In this document: positions 11,855-24,647 of the stretch, in pieces
Layout of the letters: every line of letters begins with the position of its first letter
Position numbering within the stretch: the stretch's first letter is position 1
Source of the DNA: Ceratopteris richardii
Taxonomy: Eukaryota; Streptophyta; Polypodiopsida; Polypodiales; Pteridaceae
Assembly (NCBI GenBank): GCA_020310875.1
Contig: CM035406.1
Location: 223,896,294 to 223,960,293 of the forward strand
DNA: 64,000 nt
Direction of reading: 5' to 3'
Notes under the pieces: model-generated
What the model saw: only the letters and a program-made list of their open reading frames with translations
Databases searched by the model: none
What the model was told of the DNA's origin: nothing
Position numbers and translations under genes: made by a program

Positions 11855-12084
11855 TGTTGGAGTTAGACGTCTGCGGAAGCACGCGAACAGCACAAGGAAG
11901 AAGAAGAAGCTTGGAGCACAACACACAAGACTGAATGTATTACTAGAGAATGTACAAAGATAAGTAGCCCATTAGGGCAATAGGCGTATATACAAGCCGG
12001 GGGAAAAAAACCTCCTAAAGAGGGAAAAAAGTGCCCCGGCGGTCCTAGAGTGTTCACACACATCACTACCTAAATATATCAACA
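11855..12084 (-). repeat. A2 LTR (left, 3' LTR)
   Basis: 230 bp. It differs from the right LTR at a single position near the start. A TGTATATAC motif on the minus strand may serve as TATA box. Confidence 0.97.
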
Positions 12085-15000
12085 AATCCCCCCTGGGAGT
12101 GATGCGGTGAACAAGGAGCTGGCACTCATGTATAAGGAAGTGCCGAGCTATGTGGAAATCACTCCACAAAAGGAAGTAAGCCCAAAGCTTTGCGGAAAGC
12201 TTCAAACTTCTCCTTAGGCAGAGCCTTCGTGAAAAGGTCTGCAATGTTCTCCTGCGTGGGCACATATGCCAAGCTGATCTCCCCAGCAGAGAACCTCTCT
12301 TGACATAGTGATAATGCACCTCAATGTGCTTAGTGCGAGCATGGAACACAAGGTTCCTCGCAACTGCCAATGCGCTCTGACTGTCAGTGAAGATGGTGGT
12401 GGCAGAAGACTGGCCAACACCCAAATCAGCCATAAGGCATCTGAGCCACACACACTCAACAGTCGCTGTGAAAGCTGCCCTATACTCAGCCTCACAACTG
12501 GAAGTGGCCACAGTAGGCTGCTTCTTGCTCAACCAAGATATACATGAGCTACCAAGCATGAAGCAAAAACCACTGGTGGACACACGAGTGTCATAGCAAC
12601 CAGCCCAATCTGAGTCAGAAAAAGCATGCAAATCTGGCGGTAGTGATCCCCCCTTGGGATAAAACAACCCAAGTAGCCGAGTACCACTCAAGTAGCGAAA
12701 GATGCGCTTAACCGCTTTCCAATGCGTGACTCCTGGGCAATGCATAAACCTGCTCATCTGTGAGACAGCAAACTGAATATCTGGCCGAGTAATGCATAAG
12801 TAAATCAAGCATCCAACAGCCTGCTGATAGAGAACAGCATCAAATGCATCTCCAGCATCATGAAGACTCAATCGTAAACCTGTCTCCATAGGAGTGGCAA
12901 TAGGCTTACAGTCTTCAAGGCCAAAATGCTGCAATAATGTGTCAATATATTTCGTTTGACACAAAGCCATTCCACCATCAACTTGCATAAACTGAATGCC
13001 CAAATAGTGATGCAAATGCCCCAAATCAGACATCTCAAATGAGGCATGCAAATCAGCCTTGAAATCAGCAATATGCTTCTCAAGAGGACCAGTGAGCAGC
13101 ATGTCGTCTACATAGACAACAATGATCAAAAGCACATCATTAGCACGCTTAACATATAAGGTGCTTTCAGTTGGACTGTTCTCAAAACCATGTGCAATCA
13201 GATAGGCATGTATTTTCTCATACCAAGCACGTGGTGCTTGCTTTAAACCATATAACGCCTTCTTTAACCTGCACACCTGGTTTTCATGCCCTTTCTGCAC
13301 AAAGCCACGGGGCTGAAAAACATACACTTCTTCATGCAAGTCACCATTCAGAAATGCTGTTTTAATGTCCAACTGATGTACATTCCAACCATGATGGGCT
13401 GCAAGTGCACAAATGCTCCGAACAGTAGTCATACGGCATGTAGGTGCAAAGGTCTCATCAAAATCAATGCCTCTTTCCTGCGCATAACCCTTTGCAACAA
13501 GCCTAGCCTTATACCTGTCAACTGTACCATCAGGTTTACGCTTTAGCTTGTATACCCACTTAGTGCCAATGGCCTTCTTGCCAGGAGGCAAGTCACATAA
13601 AGACCATGTACCATTCTTCATTATAGCATCATATTCAGATTGCATAACAGCCATCCAATTTTCTGAATATTATGCTTCATCAAAAGAAACAGGCTCATTC
13701 TCATCACAGAGACTAGATGCAGCCATAGCATAGCAATCTGATGCAAAGGAGGTACTATGAGAGCCTGAACGAGTACGATATGACAAAGGTGCATCTAATT
13801 TGCTGTCACGCAAAGTCTGCACCAGCCATTTTGGCATAGTTTTTGCCTGTTCAATATCAGCTCTCTCATCAACAAGTGCATCATGTAAATCTGCATCAGA
13901 AATGGAATGATCTGCATCATCATATGAAACCTGCAAAGGCTGAGAAGTTGCCTCATTAGGACCAGCGCTAGCTTGTCCACCTGTAAAAAGAGGCATCAAA
14001 GTATCATACATGTCTTTGGAGCTAACAGATGTCTCCTTAGTACATGAAAGCAATGGCTGAATAGCATCTTCCACAAAGACAACATCACGGCTAACCAGAA
14101 TGCGTTTAGTCTGTGGATGATACAGACGATAGCCTTTACTTTCAGAACTGTACCCAACAAAAATACATTTTACTGCCTTATCATCCAATTTTCTGCGATG
14201 TTGTTCAGGCACTAATGCATATGCCAAACAACCAAAAACACGCAGATGAGCAACAGATGGCTTGCGGTCATGCCAAGCCTCATATGGAGTGATAGACTGC
14301 AACGCTTTCGTGGGACACCTGTTCAGTACATATGCTGCACACATGACAGCCTCAAGCCAGAAACTATGTGGTAAAGCCTGACTTTTGACCATGCACCTCG
14401 CCATCTCCATGAGTGACCTGTTCTTTCGTTCAGCAACTCCATTCTGTTGAGGTGTATACGGCACTGTACACTGGTGTTTTATCCCACGTTCAGCCAGAAA
14501 TGCATTAAAATCTGAAGACATATATTCCCCCCCTCGATCAGAACGGAGGGTGCCCATTTTACATGCTGACAGATTTTCAGCCAAAACCAAAAACTGTTTG
14601 AAGCACATGAACACTTCGGACTTTGCTTTGAGTGGATATACCCATGCATGCCTGGAAAAATCATCAATGAAAGTCACGAAGTAAAGGTAATTTCCAAAAG
14701 AGGGTGTCTGCATAGGACCACAGACATCACTATGTACAAGCTGCAATTTCTGCATAGCCCGAACTGAACCATCTTTTGGAAAGGAAGAACGCTGCATTTT
14801 GCCCAAAATACAGCCTTCACAAACATGTTTTCCAGGTGCCTCAAGTTTGGGCAAAGAGGACACCATTTCAGATTTCTGCAGGCGTAACAAACTAGCAAAA
14901 TTCAGATGACCAAAGCGTGCATGCCAAAGCTTTGCATCTGACATAGCCTGAGAATCATGAACTGCACATGCCGAATCATTCACAGATTTTTCATAGTCTA

Positions 15001-16778
15001 TGAGCTTATACAGCCCACGACATAAAATGCCAGAAGCAATAATCACATCGCCATTTGAGAGATCATGGACTGTACACCTATCATCAACGAATTTCACAAC
15101 CAAGCCAATCTTGGCTAATGCAGAGACTGATAACATGTTCTTTTTGATCCCTGGCACAAATAAAGCATCTGACAAAGTGAAAGAACTACCATCAGCAGTA
15201 GTCAGAATGATCTTGCCAACTCCCATAACAGGATAAGAGGAGTTATTGGCGCATGTGACAGTATTCCCTGTAGGGGCAGGCTCGAGTGAAGAGAAGAAAC
15301 TGCGCTGCGAGGTAATATGTTTGGTTGCCCCACTGTCAAAGTACCAAACATCTGAGTCTACTGCAGACATGCACTGATCATGAGAAGATGGGTCAAAACT
15401 GTAGACAGTAGTAAACGCCCATTCTTCTTCCTGCACAAGATTTGCAGACTTTGTTTTTGGTGTAGAGGCCTCTGCAACAACCATTCCAGCCTCTTTCTTC
15501 TTTGCCTCTTTAGCAGCCAGTTTTGGACAGTTCTTTGTAATATGATCATTTCCTTTACAGTACTTGCAGAACAATTTTTGCTTTTCTGATTTCTTCTCAT
15601 CTTTATCCTGGTTCTTCGATTGTGCAACATTTGCAGATTTCTGCTTACTAGTAGAAGAGCTCCATTTTCCTTTGCCCTTCTGACTAGCCAGGAAAGCTTG
15701 ATCTGCAACACGCATAATGGACCTGTTCTGCCTGGACTGATCTTCCTGCAACAGAACAGAGACTAATTCCTCAAATGACAAGGCATTCGGATTGCCTTTC
15801 ATCATCAATCGAAGAGTAGAGGCAAAACTCTGATATGAATCAGGAAGGCCATTCAGAACGGTCTGCACAAGTGAGCTATCTGGTATAACCTCATCAGCAG
15901 AAATCAATTGTTCCTTCAGGTCTTTGATCTTTGTAATAAAACTGTCCATCGAATCACCTTCATTCATGTGCTCACTCTCCAACTGTTTTCAGAGGTAAGC
16001 AACACGAGCCTCATTCCTAGCCTGGTACAAAGTGGTAAGTGTATCCCAAGCATCCTTTGCTGTTCTGCAAGAGCGAATGTGAGGAATAATGGCACGTTTG
16101 ACAGACAAAGCTATCAATGCATGTGCCTGGGCATCTCTGCCATCCCAACGAATCTGCTCTGCAGTAGGTGCAACAGAAACAGTAGCACGAACAGGAATCT
16201 GCGGAATATCATCTTCGACACCATCTTCATCAGCTCCAACACCTGTATTTGCAGTACCTGTCGTTACAGGTGTAATAGGACGTCTTTCAACACCCTGCAC
16301 AATGTTCCACAATCCTTTTGCAACCTGTACATGTCGCATCATATAAGCCCATAATGGGTAGTTGGTACCATGCAACTTATCCTCAACAGCCAACATACGG
16401 AATACATCAGTGCTTTCAGCCATGGCCGGTGACTAAAATACCTTGATGCAGAAAATTGACTGTATCTCAAAAAGTTGAACAGAACTGCCCAGACGAGTTC
16501 TGCTAGACCTGTAGCAGACTTCGAGACGCTTAAACTGGCGAACAAAAACTGGTATATACCTTTGGCACAAAAGGACGAAATAGCCTGCACAAGCACTGCG
16601 ATAGTGCGTTCGGAGGCCGAAACGAGCTCAGATCGCGATTTCGGCACCACAGAGCGAAGCCGTTTTGATCTCGGAAACACCTTGAGTATGCTCACCAAAT
16701 TTTGTGCGAATCTGAGACTGCAAACGGAGGAGTGTCGACGGCGCCCTAGAAGAAGCAACGACCTGCTCTGATACCAAT

Positions 16779-17008
16779 TGTTGGAGTTAGACGTCTGCAG
16801 AAGCACGCGAACAGCACAAGGAAGAAGAAGAAGCTTGGAGCACAACACACAAGACTGAATGTATTACTAGAGAATGTACAAAGATAAGTAGCCCATTAGG
16901 GCAATAGGCGTATATACAAGCCGGGGGAAAAAAACCTCCTAAAGAGGGAAAAAAGTGCCCCGGCGGTCCTAGAGTGTTCACACACATCACTACCTAAATA
17001 TATCAACA
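16779..17008 (-). repeat. A2 LTR (right, 5' LTR)
   Basis: 230 bp, followed by the ATTCA duplication; next to it lies the primer-binding site on the minus strand. Confidence 0.97.
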
Positions 17009-17013
17009 ATTCA

Positions 17014-17360
17014 TGCAGACCGATTACCTTGAAACTTTGCCCTGACCACAAAGGAATCCATGGGCGCCACATCCAAAAGTCCTAGACCAGAGGGCAAGGC
17101 CACACACCTGCTGGCCACATGAAATCGGGCCTTTTGATGGCCCACACGGCAATTCACCCAAGGCATGGATGTGTGACGCATGCAGCATCTTACGTTCACG
17201 CCGGCCTATTCGCTTGAAATTATGCCCCGACCAGGAAGGAACCCACGGCTGGCACCCATAAGGCCCCGACAGGAGGGCAAGGCCACACATCCATGGACTG
17301 CATGAAAATGGGCCTATTGGTGGTCCTAGCTTTGCTTTGCACAAAGGCATGGATATGCAA
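17014..17360 (-). repeat. About 190-bp tandem repeat inside D
   Basis: Segments starting CTTACATTCA (11845, continuing at 17014 after A2) and CTTACGTTCA (17190) are related across about 190 bp, sharing TGCCCYGACCA, AGGGCAAGGCCACACA and GGCATGGATRTG landmarks. A further degenerate unit can be seen before A2 at about 11740-11844. The frames open across it are repeats of one another and look non-functional. Confidence 0.7.
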
Positions 17361-18121
17361 TTGACCATAGGTTTCTCTTCCATAGCTTTGATTGGCTCGA
17401 GGGTGACTCAAATAAATGATATTACAATATTGCAAAGGGACATGTCTTATGATCAACAAGTGGCTTATGTGCATTTTTTTTTGCCACATGGTAGCATCAC
17501 CATTTTCCATAGCACTCTACCCTGCGGGCCCACCCCGAGTGGAGCACGGAGGGAGTGCCCTATGTTGCTCCCAAACTTCAATCTCGTGGATGGGGGGCCC
17601 ACCCCAAACAAATGGAGCTTATGGTGACTCCTGCAACTTATGGCACTATCCTAGCCTAAAGAACAAGGTGGCCTTGCCGGCATATGGAGGGTGGTTCCTT
17701 GCTCCTCACGATGGTTGCCGTGGAATGATACATCACGGATCTAGCCAATTAGCGAATAAGCGAACGGGAGTGGGCCAACAAGAAGGTCGAACCCAAAAAC
17801 ACATGAACGAGTGAATCATCATGCCTTATAAAGGATCATAAAAGATCCGAAAGGCCTCTCATGCCATCCCCCAGACCCGTGCCACTCGAGCTTGAAGCTC
17901 TAATCCATTGCCATTTGCCGATGACCCAAGCGGGGGCCGATGATGGACGTTACAATGTACTTAAAAAAATTTCTCTATTTATGCACCAAAAGGAGTTAAG
18001 GTCCAAGGAGGACCAATCTCTTGTAAAAAAAAGAAATTTCCCTTTTTGACGATGGGCCAGGGATAGGCACCATCGATAGTGGATTCACCGACCGATCGAG
18101 AGCTGAAGCTGTGATACCAAA

Positions 18122-18758
18122 TGTGACGGTCCAACTCCAAGACGGGTTTTTACCTTGGCCTACAAGGAGAAGGATGGCCACGAGTTAAAGGGGCAATACC
18201 TTAAGTAACTCGGAAGCCAAAGCTGGACAAGATGTTGGGTGGCCCGGAGGCAGGTTGCAGTGGAAGCGGGACTTAACCTGAAAGATGTGAGGGATGACTA
18301 CGAAAGGCTGGCCAACTAGACGGGACATAGCCATCAAGTTCATGGTTGCCGTTTGCCAAGAGGCATAGTGGCTCTTCTTTGCCACACATCTCCAAAGCCC
18401 ATTTGAGTGAGGTGGCAAGATGAGAGATGGGCTGGATTGGTACTGGCCCATCTGGTCATGAAGGTACAAGACCAGCCCAAGGATGGACAAGAGACATTCC
18501 CGTTATTGGGCATCTACCCACAATGCAAGGGACAACCAACGTTCCTAAGAAACGTGAGGAAGAGAAGGCTTAGCACTCATGCTTATGGTGCTTCATTGCC
18601 TAGATATTGGGGTCATTCCTAGCCGGTCCGCTCTCTAGAGGCATGCATGGTTACCATTCCCCTTATAGTTGCACATAATTTGGTGCAACAAGGCAAACCA
18701 CCCAAGCACGAAGCTAAGCTGGATAGAAAACCAGGGAGGGAGGCAGAGGGACATGACA
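18122..18758 (-). repeat. D LTR (right, 5' LTR in element orientation)
   Basis: 637 bp, starting TGTGACGG and ending ATGACA, preceded on the plus strand by the complement of the primer-binding site. Confidence 0.9.
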
Positions 18759-18915
18759 GCCCATGTCTAGGTCTGTCGTGACACCCCTTTGTCCTCTATC
18801 GTGACCCCGCTGGCACCCGAATTCGATCGCAACACCCCCGGACATCTAAGCTCTATCGAAACCCCCAATGTGCTCAATCGCGACACCCCCAGCCAATGGC
18901 GCTCTATCACCTTTG
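18759..18915. repeat. CTCTATCRTGAC minisatellite, right part
   Basis: Irregular units of about 25-33 bp containing CTCTATCGTGACCCC and GCTCAATCGCGACACC. They match in type the array left of element D. Confidence 0.6.
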
Positions 18916-21900
18916 CCTCCAACGCTAGCTACAACATCTGAGAACCCCACCCACGGTGCTTGCTTCGCCACGTACAGTGCCCACTCAGAAGCTTGGAATC
19001 TTAATGCCGCCTACAGCGCGTGTTGCGTTTGTAGATGCGGTGATAGAAGATAATCCTTGGAAAATCAGCCATCAGATATCGGAGGCTGGAAGTTTAGATC
19101 ATTTAATAGAATACTATGTAAGGTTCACTTTAAACCCAACGAAATTTAAGGAGATCAACTGGAGATTATGAAAACCCATTAGGGAGACCTCATTCATGTT
19201 CAAAGTTTTGAAATATATTTGGTAAAAAGTTCAACACACCAATAAATGTAGTGTTCATCGTGTTATTCCTTGTGATTTTACGAGCTAGGGGATAGTCGAT
19301 CCATCTCCTATTCTTGTCAATCCTAAGGGGACAAAGAAATTATAAGATCTTTGTAAATGGACCACAAAACAAAACCTTGGGTTTACTTGCACAAAGATAA
19401 ATGGAATATCTCGCAAAAGAAGTGCTCATCTTTATACATACGCTCCTCTCTAATTTCTTCTCCAATTGTAGTAATTAGGAATTCATTAACTTGTTATTCC
19501 ATGATAGTCAAAAAAGGAGGAGCTAGATGTAACATATGAAACAATTTCTTTGGTTTCCACCATATTGAGGTAGTAAATCCAAATATATCTCTTGAAAATA
19601 ATTGACAAAGAATTCATCTCTTTTATGCATATTTGTCTTGTACCTTCTTGGATGCCTAATCGGGAACTCTCAACTTCTTGAATTTTTGTTGGCAGATTTT
19701 CTTTTCAAAATTCTCCATACCTAGCGCCTCTAGTTCTTGTGTGTACTCCTCGAGTTTTGGTGCCCGGGACACTTTATAAGAGTACTGATTTTTTCAGAAC
19801 ATTCATGAAATTTACATATTCGTCAATCTTGCCTAACAAGCTACCTATTAATTTATCAATTTAGCATTTAACTTTTCGCAAGTCATTTACCTTTTCTTGC
19901 GAGTTTTTTTGTAAATGTATCTCTTTAGATTTGGGTTCTACATGTGCTTGATGGCTTCGAACACAATATTCTGTACAATTCTATTTCGGTTCCAAAATTT
20001 ATATGATGGATTCTTTTAATTTTCCACTTATGTCTGTATTTCTTCATTTTTCCAATATAAGGTAAACATTGCGTTAGGTCTTTAATATTTCTTCATCTTG
20101 CTGATGTAACTAATCACTTTTATATCTTCAAATTTTTTTTTTTTGTGAATGCATTCATTTCTTGAAATGGAATGTATCTTCGATGTCCATTTGGTAACTG
20201 CTTTAATGAACCTTTTTTATTGTGATAATGAGGCTCCTGTTCTTCTCTCATATGAATTATCTAAAATAATCTTGGAGAATGAGTTTGTGATATGATTGAA
20301 AACACATACAAATATGGAATTTATAAACAAATATACATAAGCGAGAAGACAAGCAATGAAGCATGAGGTCGAGAAAAATATGAAAAGGCAGAATATTATA
20401 TAAAAAAGGATACTACCTAGGCTACTTCATTGTGAAAGTAGTCATTATAGGTTTCTGTAATGGAATATTGGTACAAGCGGGAAACGTGTTAGTCATCACC
20501 TCTAGTCACTAAAACCCTATCATAGTATTAACATTAATAAGTATTCGGATTACAATAGAAGTAGCTCTCGGTACTATGTATGATTGAGGTGTATGTATGT
20601 GTGAAAGTTCTTTTGCATAATTACCGTTTTGGTTGAATATTTTTTTACTTTTTATGTTTATGGACTTGTACCCATGATGTATTGGTAAACGAGTATTGGA
20701 TCGTAGTCGAATGTCCAAAATGTGAGTCGTTACTAGGCTCTATGATTCCCACCATTGAGACTTCTAAATTTGATGGCACTATATTTTTTTAAAATAAAAA
20801 TTTTATCTATGTCCACTTTGATATAAAGAGGTCACTTGGCATTGTCCATCCATGTCTAAATCGACATGGATGGACTGGCTAGGTGTTGAAGAGGTAACTA
20901 GATCATAAGATCACAGTTCCATTACCCCTACCCAAGGGAAATTCTTCCTTAGGGAAGTATACACTATGGCATGCTTGTGTGCAAGAACACAACTTGACAA
21001 TGAAGTCGTAGTGATGAGAGAAAAATCACAAGAATACATATCAGAAAAGCATATTTCCTTAAAAATTTGAAAGATTTGAGTAAAAAAATAGAACAAATAA
21101 GCATTAAAAGTAGGCAGTTAGCCAATCCACATACAAAACTTGATTACCCAAAATTCAATACCAAGAAGTGTCTAGAACAACAAATACTCTCTCCAAATGA
21201 AATGTAACAGATTCCAACTAAGATACAATAATCAAGACTACTCAATCACACTCATGCTATCTACCACACAACTAGATTCCAACTAAGATACAATAATCAA
21301 GACTACTCAATCACACTATCATGCTATCTACCACACAACTGAGAAGCCAAGACCCTCTATAGTCACCACATAGTCACCTCGACCAAAGTGGGTAGAGTTG
21401 CAACAATGTACAATGAGAAGCCAACAAATAGCTTAGTCACAGAGTACAACTAGTAGAGAAATAGCAATCCACCTAGAATAGAATGTAGATGCAAAGTGAT
21501 TGCCAAGCCTATTCATATATTAGAGAGGCCAAGTGGAGTGCCTTGCCTGATTCCAAACTTTAAATGTCACGCTCTCCAAACTGAGGAGATGTGACAAAAA
21601 CGGGCTTATTCTGTTGTTGGGTATCGACCACTTTTATGCCCTCCAATGAGATCTTTTGACATCCATAGAAACATGTAGTGGCTTTCCCTACAATTATCTA
21701 ACCTTTTACCATCTATTGACAAGTGAAAAAAGATTTGTCAAGCATCATGTCCAAATTAGTGGTCACATTATCACCCGATGGTATTCATTCCAAAAGTAGG
21801 TAAAGGATTCGTCCAATTTTGAATGTGCCAAAAATGGATGGAGGTCGCACTCAGTTTTGGGTGTGCCAAAAAGAGGTGAAAGGGATGGCTTATTTTGGAC

Positions 21901-22355
21901 ATTTGAAAATTTTGAGTCTCCTAAAGCCTTTGATCCTTATCATTACACATCTTCACATTGAAATGAGTGTAACATCTTCCAAGAGAAACACCTCCATAGC
22001 TTGAAAATTTCCCACTTTAAAGCCTTCAAGTGACGCTATTCTTCACAGTGTAGCCATCCCCTTAGATGAAGAATTTGAATCATTACCTTAATTGGATTAC
22101 ATGCCCATGAGGATATTTCCCTTGATGTTCAAAATCACTTTCCATTATGGGAGGGAGCTTGTCATGAGATAGCCCCCACCGAGAGTGTATAATTGTCATA
22201 TTATCATGCACAAGTTGCCTTTATTTGTCTCTAAGCAAGAGTGAGGGCTAGATGTTGCCTTCATTGATGTGCAAACCAACAAGTTTCCCTGCATGCCATT
22301 AGGACAAGGGTGGTCTCGAAAAACTTCAATTGTCTAGTCCCATTATTATAGTATG
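18916..22355. other. Unassigned 3.4-kb stretch
   Basis: No coding frame above about 70 codons, no LTR pair and no recognisable transposon domain. Visible items are a 13-bp perfect hairpin at 20844-20875 (arms GTCCATCCATGTC and GACATGGATGGAC, 6-base loop) and a tandem duplication of about 65 bp at 21209-21340. It may be old decayed repeat or true intergenic DNA. Confidence 0.4.
21209..21340. repeat. Two-copy tandem repeat, 65-67 bp
   Basis: Copies start at 21209 and 21274 (AGATTCCAACTAAG) and differ mainly by a small length change (ACTCATG versus ACTATCATG). Confidence 0.9.
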
Positions 22356-23269
22356 TTTTTTTTTAATAAAAGGAAGTTCGGCCTAAGCCTATTCTCCCGA
22401 ACTTTAATTAAAATAAAGAAGAAAAGTTACAAGTGAATAGGACTAGTGCCCATGGGACCCCCAAATCCCACAATGCAGGGGAGGAGTATGGCAAGCTTGA
22501 GGGCATTACAAATGAGGCAGATAAATCTATCATCACCCTCATGTGGGACCCATTTGGGTTTCAACTTGTTGTTTTTGAGGAGATAAATACAGTGATGTCT
22601 AAACGGTGGAGATCTCTTATCTCGGGAGATTTTTTACCTAGAAGAAACAAGGATTTCTCGATTGACCCTTCCTTAGGATTTTGGCCAAAATTGACAGCAC
22701 ATCGCTCCCTCCAAATCTTCCAAAGAGTCTCACCCCTGATAGCATTCCACAACCTCGATGAGCAGTCAACCGCCTCACCCAACAGCACCTGTTGCCAATT
22801 GATTTGGTTCATGAGTCTCAATACCCCGGTCACGTGACACCAGATAACATGGGACTTGGGGCAATCAAAGAACAGGTGAGCTAAATCTTCGATGCAGCGA
22901 TGGCAACGCTTGCACCATGGTGACACACCACAGATTTTGTTAGCCCTTGCATTGGACCAGATACCTTTATGCAAGATCTGCCACATGAGAACAAACTTTT
23001 TGATCTCAAGTAGGGGGTTCCAAATAGACATGAATTTTAGTTCCCATCGAAGTTTGGTCCAAGAAAGGCACCAGCTCTTGTTAAGAGTGTAATGAACATC
23101 TAAGTTCTCTTTGAAGTTGGGGATTTTGGATAGTTTCTTTCCATTGCCCCATTTGAGGCCCTCCAGGCAAGGAAGATCCTAATCGCAAAGCAGGCGGGTA
23201 GTTGAGCGGTCCCATGCTAAACACCTGCCTTGAAGAAGAGTCCATTCCTCTAGGGTAACTCTAAGTCTG
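22356..23269 (-). mobile_element. 5'-truncated L1-type LINE
   Basis: The minus strand encodes the C-terminal zinc-binding domain of a plant LINE reverse transcriptase (C-x2-C-x6-H-x4-C spacing, in CKRCHRCIEDLAHLFFDC), with an upstream WQILHKG segment and a downstream LWKIWRERC segment (about 23030-22560). The 3' end is a run of nine A (nine T on plus, 22356-22364). The insertion is bracketed by a 10-bp direct repeat TTATAGTATG at 22346-22355 and 23270-23279, the target-site duplication left by target-primed reverse transcription. At 914 bp it retains only the end of ORF2 and the 3' UTR, so it was dead on arrival. Confidence 0.92.
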
Positions 23270-23279
23270 TTATAGTATG

Positions 23280-23480
23280 CTTGAGTGGTTCTATGCTCGC
23301 CCCATAAATGTAGGTCACCACTATTGTGGTAACTCTATGAGAGGTGGGTTGGCCCAGTAAACCAAGTGTCTGCAATGGCTTCAAGATGAGAGATGGGTCA
23401 CCCCAAGTAGATGGTGGAACAAGGTGGGCTAGAGGGCACCCTAGACATGGCATCTCCCTCTATGGGTGTTGTGAAGCATT
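23280..23480. other. Unassigned flank of the LINE
   Basis: About 200 bp between the LINE duplication and the gypsy-type LTR, with no recognisable content. Confidence 0.3.
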
Positions 23481-24645
23481 ATTTGTGTTAACCGGATCTT
23501 GGAGAAGCACGTACACAGAGGATAGTATAGAAAAAGAATCTCAAAAAAGCATAAATAGAATAGAAAGGGGCAGGAGACTAAACACAAGATTGGGTACAAT
23601 CTCCCCCCACATACAATAATGGATGTGTCTATTAGAGCATGTGTATTTATAGGTATTTTTCATTATATCCTAAATAGATGATACATGAGGGTAGCACTTC
23701 AAAAAGCCTATGTTTACTGAAATCTTCTTTATTTACATAATCCTTTCTTTCTAAGCAATCTAGTATTTTTACAAAAACATGGCTTTCTAAAGCAATCTAC
23801 TATTTTTACAAAAAACATCTAAAATACTATCTTTACCTATCTTAAAAATATCTGAATAACTCAACACATGTTCACACCCTCATGAGTTTTCACCTACTAA
23901 ATCAAAACACAAATCACATTAAAAACCTCAAGACATTAAAATCCATTTAAAATTTTATTATTCCAGAAACTATACATGCCTCATAGTTGACAAGCAACTA
24001 ACCTCATTTGATAAGAATAAAACAGACATGGATGGCCAGTCACATGTCCCATCACTGAACAATCATAAGCATGTTCCATGTAAAAAACACATGCATGGAA
24101 ATGGAAAACTGGAATTCAATGTGACTCTCAATGATATACTGAAATCAAATGATCATAATGTGGAATTCGTGATGTCTTATGAATCCATTAAGATTCTTTA
24201 AGTGAGTGATTTTTATATTTAACTAGATATCTATCATATTTATTACATGTGCATGTAGTAGTAACATCATAATCAAGTATTTTTTCTAGAATTGAAATTT
24301 TAGCATCCTCTTCTAGAAAAGGAGGATCATCTAAAATAGGAGTGGTAATGTTCCTTTAAAGGATTTCAATAAATTAATATGAAAAGAATTAGGTATATTC
24401 GAATGAGATGGTATGTCTAATCCAAAAGTATTCTCATTAATTTTTTGAACGGAAAGGTCCATAATAACGTGGTGCAAGTTTAACTTTAGGATGTTACCAA
24501 ATATTTTTCAAATGTATTTTATTTATTCATAACCATACCAAGTCATTCCCATTAGATTGTTTAGCTACTCCTTTTTTATTAACATTATACATGTAATGTT
24601 CTTGACTCTTCTTAATCTGCTCATGGACCTCATGAAGTGTAGTAA
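23480..24645 (-). mobile_element. G1: Ty3/gypsy relic, integrase end and LTR
   Basis: On the minus strand, 24640-24360 encodes the end of a gypsy integrase, including QIKKSQEHY and the KLAPRYYGPF motif typical of its C-terminus. Downstream, about 23990-23485, lies an LTR-like stretch with a promoter-like CCTATAAATACAC on the minus strand. Part of this LTR (about 23620-23985) recurs at 48148-48500. The exact LTR ends could not be fixed. The element is heavily broken and lacks everything upstream of integrase. Confidence 0.75.
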
Positions 24646-24647
24646 AC

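Larger units (their letters stand above)
11855..17008 (-). mobile_element. A2: nearly intact young copia element (family A)
   Basis: 5154 bp with 230-bp LTRs (TGTTGG to CAACA) and a 5-bp duplication ATTCA at 11850-11854 and 17009-17013. On the minus strand the 5' LTR is followed by TGGTATCAGAGC (initiator tRNA-Met primer site). In order there follow gag (about 16420-15520, with a CCHC knuckle near 15550), protease with DSGATKHIT near 15330, integrase (about 14970-14000, HARFGHLN and DDFSRHAW), RT (about 13620-12900, YVDDM near 13110) and RNase H (about 12600-12200). A purine tract AGGGGGGATT precedes the 3' LTR. Coding frames are long but interrupted about twice, so it looks almost whole. One LTR difference in 230 bp implies a very recent insertion. 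Confidence 0.97.
10235..18758 (-). mobile_element. D: old non-coding LTR element hosting copia A2
   Basis: Two diverged direct repeats of 638 and 637 bp (10235-10872 and 18122-18758), both TGTGACGG to ATGACA, bracket about 7.2 kb, of which 5.15 kb is inserted element A2. On the minus strand a TGGTATCACAGC sequence (about 18108-18119), one short change away from the usual tRNA-Met primer site, follows the 5' LTR, and a purine run GGAGAGGGGGTGGA precedes the 3' LTR. The remaining roughly 2.1 kb of internal sequence shows no gag or pol and contains tandem units of about 190 bp. This matches a large non-autonomous LTR element. Flanking CTCCA/GCCCA may be a decayed duplication. It is old. Confidence 0.85.

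Noticed and set aside
17024-17383. Cys/Gly-rich minus-strand protein inside D
   Set aside because: It is two translations of the same roughly 190-bp tandem unit; no family resemblance.
10230-18763. Clean target-site duplication for D
   Set aside because: CTCCA and GCCCA agree at only three of five positions; reported as uncertain.
20844-20875. MicroRNA precursor
   Set aside because: The stem is only 13 bp, too short for a plant pre-miRNA.
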